DNA of 40,744 nucleotides. It comes from Thermoleophilia bacterium (GTDB lineage Bacteria > Actinomycetota > Thermoleophilia > BMS3ABIN01). Made by a program: the position numbers and the translations under genes. Positions 36,396 through 40,744 of this stretch are shown in pieces (the first letter of the stretch is position 1; the number at the start of each line of letters is the position of its first letter). Below the pieces are notes generated by a model that saw nothing but the letters and a program-made list of their open reading frames with translations, did not search any database and was not told where the DNA came from. The stretch is taken from assembly GCA_014859345.1 (NCBI GenBank), contig JACUUL010000012.1, forward strand, positions 1-40,744, in the 5' to 3' direction.

Positions 36396-36668
36396 CTAGC
36401 CGCCTGCCACCGCCGGCACGATGCTGATCTCGGAGCCGTCGGCGACACTGGTATCGAGCCCCTTGTCGAAACGGATGTCGTCTCCGTCGACGTAGATGTT
36501 GATGAAGCGGCGCACCTCGCCGCCGTCCAGCAGGCGCTCGGCGATGCCGGGGTGAAGGTTCTCCAGCTCCATGATGATCCTCCCCACGGTGCCGGCATCA
36601 GTCTCAACCATGCCCTCGCCGCCGGTGAGGTTTCTAAGCTGGGAAGGAATCCTTATCTTGACGCTCAA
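36396..36668 (-). CDS. MoaD/ThiS-family ubiquitin-like sulfur carrier
   Basis: A 90-aa beta-grasp protein ending in Ala-Gly-Gly. The free diglycine is the residue pair that is adenylated and thiocarboxylated in MoaD, ThiS and CysO. Typical blocks are KIRIPSQLRNLTGG near the start, FINIYVDGDDIRF in the middle and DGSEISIVPAVAGG at the end. The start is TTG at 36668 with AAAGGAG 7 nt upstream. It lies 67 bp downstream of the threonine-synthase-like gene on the same strand, and so under the same SAM riboswitch. No molybdopterin or thiamine synthesis genes are near, so a role as sulfur donor for the neighbouring PLP enzyme fits better than a cofactor role. Confidence 0.9.
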   Translation of the reverse strand: MSVKIRIPSQLRNLTGGEGMVETDAGTVGRIIMELENLHPGIAERLLDGGEVRRFINIYVDGDDIRFDKGLDTSVADGSEISIVPAVAGG

Positions 36669-36735
36669 TTTGACTCTCCTTTCTCAGTCAGCCCGTAAAA
36701 TAAAAAGCAGATCCATCGCTATGCTCGGATGACGG

Positions 36736-37977
36736 TTAAGTAGACTTCACCACGTTCTCCAGCACTTCTTCCTCAAACTGGGAGAAATTCGGATCGATCT
36801 CGAAAGTTTCCAGGGTGCCGGCAACCGCGTCCAGGGTCTTGAGGCCGTCGCCGGTGATGAAAAGGACCACCTCCTCATCCCGATAGATCCTGCCCGCGGC
36901 GGCCAGTTTGGCCAGGACCGCCGTGGTGACGCCGCCGGCAGTCTCGGTGAAGATGCCGGTGGTCTCGGCCAGCAGCTTGATTCCGTCCACGATCTCCTGC
37001 TCGGTGACGCTCTCGATGACGCCCCCTGTGGCGCGGGCCACCTCCAGCGCGAAGACGCCGTCGGCGGGATTCCCGATGGCCAGGGACTTGGCGATGGTGT
37101 CGGGCTTGCAGGGCTTGACGTGCTCCAGCCCCTCCTTGAAGGCGGCGGCCACCGGGCCGCAGCCCTCGGCCTGGGCGCCATATACCACCGGCGCCTTGCG
37201 GCGGATGAGCCCCACCTCGCCCAGTTCCCAGAAACCCTTGTGGATCTTGGTCAGCAATGAGCCGGAGGCCACCGGCACCACCACCTTGTCAGGAGCCCGC
37301 CAGCCAAGCTGCTCGGCGGTCTCGTAGGCCAGCGTCTTGGAGCCCTCGGCGTAGTAAGGGCGCACGTTGACGTTGACGAAAGCCCATTTCTTCTCTGAGG
37401 CGATCTCGGTGCAGAGACGGTTGACATCATCGTAGTTGCCTCGCACCTTGACCACATTGACGCCGTAGACGGCGGTGGCGATGATCTTCTGAATCTCCAG
37501 GTTGGCCGGCACGAACACGAAAGCCTCGGTGCCGGAGGCAGCCGCGTGGGCGGCGACGCTGTTGGCCAGGTTGCCCGTGGAGGCGCAGGCCACCACCTCA
37601 AAACCCAGTTCCAGGGCCCGCTGCAGCGCCACGGACACCACCCGGTCCTTGAAGGAATGTGTGGGATTGGCTGTGTCGTTCTTGACCCAGACCTTCTTCA
37701 AGCCCAACTTCGCCGCCAGCCGGTCGGCCTTGATCAACGGCGTGAAACCGGCCTGCAGGTCAACGGAGGGTTTGTTCTCCACGGGCAGGAAATCGGCGTA
37801 TCGCCAGAGCGAGGGCGGCCCCAGGGCGATGCGATCCTTGGTGGCCCGGCGGCGGATCTTCCCGTAATCGTATGCGACCTCCAGGGGGCCGAAGCAGAAA
37901 TCGCAGACAAACAGAGCCGCCAGCGGGTAGGAACGCCCGCACTCCTTGCATTTCAGTTGTTCGGCCGTAGTTGCCAC
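36736..37977 (-). CDS. Threonine synthase-like PLP enzyme under SAM control
   Basis: A 413-aa PLP enzyme of the threonine synthase family, which normally turns O-phosphohomoserine into threonine. The N-terminus is a zinc ribbon (CKECG ... CDFC). The PLP lysine is in NPTHSFKDRVVSVAL, followed by CASTGNLANSVAAHAA and the C-terminal FTETAGGVTTAVLAKL. The start is GTG at 37977 with AAGGAG 5 nt upstream. The ATG just before it is out of frame and the track's 38160 start runs into the riboswitch. Control by a SAM riboswitch and the MoaD-like partner raise the possibility that it makes homocysteine or another sulfur amino acid instead of, or as well as, threonine. The sequence alone cannot decide. 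Confidence 0.93.
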   Translation of the reverse strand: MATTAEQLKCKECGRSYPLAALFVCDFCFGPLEVAYDYGKIRRRATKDRIALGPPSLWRYADFLPVENKPSVDLQAGFTPLIKADRLAAKLGLKKVWVKNDTANPTHSFKDRVVSVALQRALELGFEVVACASTGNLANSVAAHAAASGTEAFVFVPANLEIQKIIATAVYGVNVVKVRGNYDDVNRLCTEIASEKKWAFVNVNVRPYYAEGSKTLAYETAEQLGWRAPDKVVVPVASGSLLTKIHKGFWELGEVGLIRRKAPVVYGAQAEGCGPVAAAFKEGLEHVKPCKPDTIAKSLAIGNPADGVFALEVARATGGVIESVTEQEIVDGIKLLAETTGIFTETAGGVTTAVLAKLAAAGRIYRDEEVVLFITGDGLKTLDAVAGTLETFEIDPNFSQFEEEVLENVVKST

Positions 37978-38012
37978 ATGGACTCCTTGTCGTTCCGTGG
38001 CGCCGGTCGCAT

Positions 38013-38042
38013 GAAAAAGACCTCTGCATGATGTGGCAGAGG
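38013..38042 (-). terminator. Riboswitch-controlled intrinsic terminator
   Basis: CCTCTGC and GCAGAGG form a perfect 7-bp stem around an 8-nt loop, followed by TCTTTTTC. The left arm and loop contain CCACATC, which is exactly complementary to GATGTGG, the 3' strand of riboswitch helix P1. The alternative pairing would break the terminator when SAM is absent. Confidence 0.85.
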
Positions 38043-38062
38043 CCAGACAGGTCCATCCTATC

Positions 38063-38190
38063 ACCACATCTTCCAGACCGTACCGCGGTCTGCAGGATTT
38101 GGCACCTTGCGGATTATGTTGGCGGCCGGGCCGCCATGCCGCAGGTTGCCGAGGCTTCACAGGGCCAGTCCCTCTGCCTCTCTGGATGCG
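38063..38190 (-). promoter_or_regulatory. SAM-I (S-box) riboswitch aptamer
   Basis: Read on the minus strand, the region has nearly the full S-box consensus: ATCCAGAGAGGC, AGAGGGACTGGCCC, GAAGCCTCGGCAACC, then GGTGCCAAATCCTGCAG, and AAGATG at the end. P1 is formed by TCGCATC and GATGTGG. P3 has an inner GGCGG/CCGCC hairpin, and P4 is CAGACCG/CGGTCTG. The kink-turn and SAM-pocket bases are present. It should turn the operon off when SAM is high through the terminator downstream. This class normally controls methionine and cysteine metabolism. Confidence 0.95.
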
Positions 38191-38224
38191 AACAACGCGT
38201 TTGTTACCTGGTTGTAGCGATATG

Positions 38225-38254
38225 AAGTCTAACAGGGGCTAAAGCCGGGTGTCA
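38225..38254 (-). promoter_or_regulatory. Promoter of the SAM riboswitch operon
   Basis: On the minus strand a perfect TTGACA (38254-38249) is followed after 18 bp by TAGACT (38230-38225), preceded by an extended TGT. Transcription would start near 38218, about 28 nt before the aptamer. Confidence 0.65.
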
Positions 38255-38268
38255 AGCTTGCGAACACA

Positions 38269-38295
38269 AGGGGAGCGTAGGGGGAGCGTAGGGGG
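38269..38295. repeat. Short 11-bp tandem repeat
   Basis: GGGGAGCGTAG occurs twice in tandem and is followed by a partial third copy (GGGGA). It lies between the stop of the repeat protein gene and the riboswitch promoter. Confidence 0.75.
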
Positions 38296-38311
38296 ACACA
38301 ATACTAATTCC

Positions 38312-39769
38312 CTACATCCCCTTCCCCACGATCTCGTTGAAATACCCGTTCCAGAGCACCCGCTGGGAGGCGAAGACCTCGGCTTCGGTGCCCGGCGCCC
38401 TGCTGGAACTGGTCCAGGCCCTGACCTCCACCGGGCCGCCCATCACGCCGGGGAAGGTGGGAGTCGCGCTCTGGAAGGGGCCGATCCAGCCGCTCCAGCG
38501 GGGGGAGCCGCCGCCGATGCGGACCTCGGCGAAGATATCCTCTTCGTTCAGGTTGGTCATCAGCACCCAGTTGCTGGCGCCGGGCGACTGCTGGTCATAC
38601 CAGGTCCAGTGCACGGATGTTCCGAAGTCATCATCAGTGACTCCCGCGATCTCGCTGAAGGAGGGCCCCCAGATCGAGCGCTGGGAGGCGTAGATGTCAG
38701 CCGGTGACTCCAGACAGCTGTCGATCTTGCTTTCAAAGTTGATGCCGGATGAGTCGAAGCAGGCCATCATGAGCACCGGGCCTTCCATGATCGGTTGCAC
38801 GGGGCTGACAACGGTCGTTTCCCCGGGAGGCACCTCATCGATCAACACAGGTTGCGACTGGCCGCTGATTATCAGCAGGGATATGCTTTGGATGTTGGGG
38901 TTGCCCACCGCCAGCCAGGCGGCCGCACCCGGGCTCTTGTTGTCAAGCCAGGTCCAGGCCCAGTAGGGCCACAGCTTCCGCTTGGGGATGCCCGGCATCT
39001 CGTTAAAGGAATCCCTGAAAAGGACGCGCTGGGAAGCGATGACCTTGCGGGCGTCGGCCGGATTAAAAGGCGATCCGTTCACGCGCCAGGCCTTGACCTC
39101 GACCGGGCCGCTGCGCAGGCCGGGAAACTGCGGGACGGTCATCTCTCCCGGATCAAGCGTCGTGTAGTAAAACTCGGGGCCGCCGAACTGGGGCGGGAAA
39201 TGGATGCGCACCTCGATCCGGACCGGTCCGTCGTTTTCCGGAGGATTGGCCACCAGCACCCAGTTCCGCATGCCATCCTCGGCCACGCCGTCGTATATGG
39301 GCCAGAAGTAGTGTGAATCCAGCTCCTCGTACGGGGTGGCCCAGATCTCCTCAAATGAGTTGCCAAACAGCGAGCGCTCGCTGACCAGACCCGGCCCGTC
39401 TGCCGCTTGCACCTTCACCGGCCCGCCCATGAGGCCGCTAAAATAATTAGGCCTGGTGACACCCGCGGAGACGTCAAAACCGCCGGATGTGAGGCTCTGC
39501 GTTCCGAGATAAATATCGAAGAGGTTGCCGGGTCCGCTTCCCGGCATGGCGGTCAATACCCACGTACGGCCGCTTGCGGTGTCGTACCAGGGGAAGTAAT
39601 AGTCGATTCCGGCGCTATAGGCTGTGGTCGCGGCGGAAGAACTTTCAGCTTTTCCCGGAACCAGGATCGCCAGCTGAAGCGCCATCAGGAAGAATCCGGC
39701 GCTAAAAAATAGGGCAAGGCTCCGGAGATTGCAGGACTTCCAGTTTGAGTCTGCTGTTGAATGTTTCAA
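38312..39769 (-). CDS. Exported protein with four degenerate ~105-residue repeats
   Basis: A 485-aa protein of unknown function. Residues 17-40 form a hydrophobic signal or anchor segment. The rest is four copies of a module that starts with an aromatic [W/P]xWYD-like strand, then a W[V/L]L...NP strand pair, a Pro-Gly turn (PPGET, DPGEM), FPG...GPV.V.A, and ends in ASQR[V/S]L...SF.EI.G. The phrase (I/F)ASQRV recurs at three module ends and SERSLF ends the first. The beta-rich pattern with many Trp, Tyr and Pro suggests an extracellular carbohydrate- or surface-binding protein. The TTG start has GGGGAG about 5 nt upstream. A promoter about 270 bp upstream predicts a long leader. Confidence 0.85.
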   Translation of the reverse strand: MKHSTADSNWKSCNLRSLALFFSAGFFLMALQLAILVPGKAESSSAATTAYSAGIDYYFPWYDTASGRTWVLTAMPGSGPGNLFDIYLGTQSLTSGGFDVSAGVTRPNYFSGLMGGPVKVQAADGPGLVSERSLFGNSFEEIWATPYEELDSHYFWPIYDGVAEDGMRNWVLVANPPENDGPVRIEVRIHFPPQFGGPEFYYTTLDPGEMTVPQFPGLRSGPVEVKAWRVNGSPFNPADARKVIASQRVLFRDSFNEMPGIPKRKLWPYWAWTWLDNKSPGAAAWLAVGNPNIQSISLLIISGQSQPVLIDEVPPGETTVVSPVQPIMEGPVLMMACFDSSGINFESKIDSCLESPADIYASQRSIWGPSFSEIAGVTDDDFGTSVHWTWYDQQSPGASNWVLMTNLNEEDIFAEVRIGGGSPRWSGWIGPFQSATPTFPGVMGGPVEVRAWTSSSRAPGTEAEVFASQRVLWNGYFNEIVGKGM

Positions 39770-40037
39770 CCTTACTCCCCTGTATTCGGGTTTTACGCCC
39801 TCCGGTCCGCTCAGCCAAGCGGCGGACAGGCGACGCGGTTTACGGAGCCGTTGTTACAAAATCGCCAGGTTGAAAGAAATCACTTGGGGGCGGGCGGCAT
39901 ATTACAGCGCGGACATTTTTTCGCGCATCCTCCCTTATCTGCTATTGGGCCGTCTCCCGCCGCGCAGATGGTATGCCGCCGATAAGTAATCCTACCTTGA
40001 CAAAGAAACAGGTGGGCGGGAGCCACATAACCGTTCA

Positions 40038-40066
40038 ATGATATAGCGGAAATCAAATATGGTCAA
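40038..40066 (-). promoter_or_regulatory. Promoter of the repeat protein gene
   Basis: On the minus strand TTGACC (40066-40061) and TATCAT (40043-40038) are 17 bp apart in an AT-rich patch. The nearest gene downstream is the exported repeat protein. Confidence 0.55.
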
Positions 40067-40073
40067 TATGGTC
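40056..40073. repeat. Tandem 9-bp repeat over the -35 region
   Basis: AATATGGTC occurs twice without a spacer, and the -35 hexamer falls at the junction. It could be two regulator half-sites in direct orientation. Confidence 0.6.
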
Positions 40074-40184
40074 TTTTTAATGAGTAAGCGGGAAAATGTA
40101 CGAACCCGAAGTTATGCTTGGACACCGCGCCCGCTGACCTCTTTGCCGTGAGACAAGGCGCAGGGTTAAGGCCCTGCCCCTGCC

Positions 40185-40652
40185 CTACAGAACCCGCGCC
40201 CAGACGCCCGATATTCCGAGGGTGAGCAAGGTGACAACCACAGCGGCGATTGTCACGCCGAGGGCGATCAGGGGGATGGCCTTTCTGGGCGGGATGCCGA
40301 AGACGAAAGAGGCCAGGGCGCCGGTCCAGGCGCCGGTGACAGGCAGGGGAATGGCGACGAATGAGATAAGCGCCATCTCCTCGAACCGCTCGAACCTGCG
40401 GGAGTGTTTCCTTCTGGTCCTGGCAAACAGTTTCTCGAAGAAGATAGCGAAGAGCCGGCTGTGCCGTGAGAGAAACCGCTGCACGGGATTGAGGAGAAAG
40501 ACGATGGCCACCACCGGCACCAGGTTGCCGATGATGCTCACGGCGAAGGCCAGGGGCAGCCCCAGCTTGTAATGCTGCAGGGCCACGGGCAGCGCAGCCC
40601 TCAACTCCCCGATGGGGGTCATGGCCAGGATGAAGACCTTGATGATGTCCAT
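40185..40652 (-). CDS. Small membrane protein, putative small multidrug export family
   Basis: A 155-aa integral membrane protein with about four hydrophobic segments (residues 3-24, 31-56, 90-115, 125-150) and a basic cytoplasmic loop (ARTRRKHSRRFERFEE). The opening TPIGELRAALPVAL and the VSIIGNLVPVV block fit the family named small multidrug export (COG2426). That name is inherited and transport has rarely been shown. The ATG is at 40652. The gene is in line with, but 415 bp from, the next minus-strand gene. Confidence 0.85.
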   Translation of the reverse strand: MDIIKVFILAMTPIGELRAALPVALQHYKLGLPLAFAVSIIGNLVPVVAIVFLLNPVQRFLSRHSRLFAIFFEKLFARTRRKHSRRFERFEEMALISFVAIPLPVTGAWTGALASFVFGIPPRKAIPLIALGVTIAAVVVTLLTLGISGVWARVL

Positions 40653-40744
40653 GATTATTAGTTTAGCGTCTTAGCCCCGGGGACGCCATTCCGCGCGCCG
40701 GTTTGTTCGGCCGGGGTGGGGGCCGCATTTTAATAAGGGGGACA

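Larger units (their letters stand above)
37978..38311. other. Regulatory intergenic region with promoter, riboswitch and terminator
   Basis: This 334-bp stretch holds the promoter, SAM-I aptamer and expression platform of the threonine-synthase-like operon on the minus strand, plus a short tandem repeat. Each is listed separately. No coding region is supported here. Confidence 0.85.
39770..40184. other. Long leader and intergenic region
   Basis: This 415-bp gap lies upstream of the repeat protein gene. The predicted transcript start near 40031 gives a 5' leader of about 260 nt. It contains a stem GTCCGC/GCGGAC (39805-39827, inner AGCGG/CCGCT) and other G+C-rich arms. I tested it by eye against SAM, c-di-GMP, c-di-AMP, cobalamin, FMN and preQ1 consensus blocks and saw no match. 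No gene is supported. Confidence 0.5.

Noticed and set aside
39770-40031. c-di-GMP (GEMM) riboswitch in the leader of the repeat protein
   Set aside because: Fragments such as GTAAACC and GGGCGTAAAACCC loosely recall the motif, but the tetraloop, its receptor and the second helix are missing.

Overview
This window reads as chromosomal sequence of a high-GC, free-living bacterium, most likely a deep-branching, anaerobic or facultative member of Actinobacteriota (a Chloroflexota relative is the main alternative). I infer this from the GC-rich codon use, frequent GTG and TTG starts, sigma-70 type promoters that can place transcription starts on the start codon (leaderless mRNAs), an S-box (SAM-I) riboswitch, an archaeal-type fructose-bisphosphate aldolase/phosphatase, and several Fe-S and molybdopterin redox proteins. 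I cannot name the species. I see no rRNA, tRNA, CRISPR array, transposase or phage genes.

Layout. (1) 0.1-1.8 kb: queuosine genes queH-queA. (2) 1.8-9.2 kb: a block between queA and tgt. It holds a small unknown protein, a CooF-like four-cluster ferredoxin overlapping an NAD(P)/FAD oxidoreductase, a convergent operon for a cytoplasmic molybdopterin oxidoreductase with its Fe-S subunit and a short GTG-initiated ACT-like protein missing from the ORF track, and an exported caspase-like peptidase with an apparently leaderless promoter. (3) 9.3-15.2 kb: tgt-yajC, a PP2C/SpoIIE-type phosphatase, a small P-loop protein, secD-secF and a methyltransferase. (4) 15.4-17.6 kb: a phasin-like protein and an ABC1/UbiB kinase-like protein. 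(5) 17.7-22.6 kb: signalling genes, namely a membrane diguanylate cyclase, a convergent anchored proline-rich protein, a PAS histidine kinase and its response regulator. (6) 22.8-31.1 kb: amino-acid synthesis, ilvD-ilvB-ilvN-ilvC followed by a class V aminotransferase and serA. (7) 31.3-36.4 kb: an Hsp20, Lon, the FBP aldolase/phosphatase and a DUF1122-like protein. (8) 36.4-40.7 kb, minus strand: a SAM-I riboswitch controlling a threonine-synthase-like gene and a MoaD/ThiS-like sulfur carrier, an exported four-repeat protein with a long leader, and a small membrane export protein.

How the genes work together. QueH, QueA and Tgt supply the tRNA queuosine pathway, and YajC, SecD and SecF assist protein export. 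IlvDBNC makes valine and isoleucine precursors. The aminotransferase/SerA pair points to serine synthesis. The archaeal-type FBP enzyme gives a one-step gluconeogenic route to fructose 6-phosphate.

The strongest lead is the riboswitch operon. A complete SAM-I aptamer with a terminator, and a 7-nt sequence able to form an antiterminator, precedes a PLP enzyme of the threonine synthase family and a diglycine-ended ubiquitin-like protein. That arrangement suggests the PLP enzyme may make homocysteine (or another methionine precursor) from O-phosphohomoserine with sulfur carried by the MoaD-like protein. Other leads are the molybdoenzyme operon with its small ACT-like protein, the leaderless caspase gene, histone-H1-like tails on both SerA and Lon, and short ORFs with strong ribosome sites in the ilv gaps.
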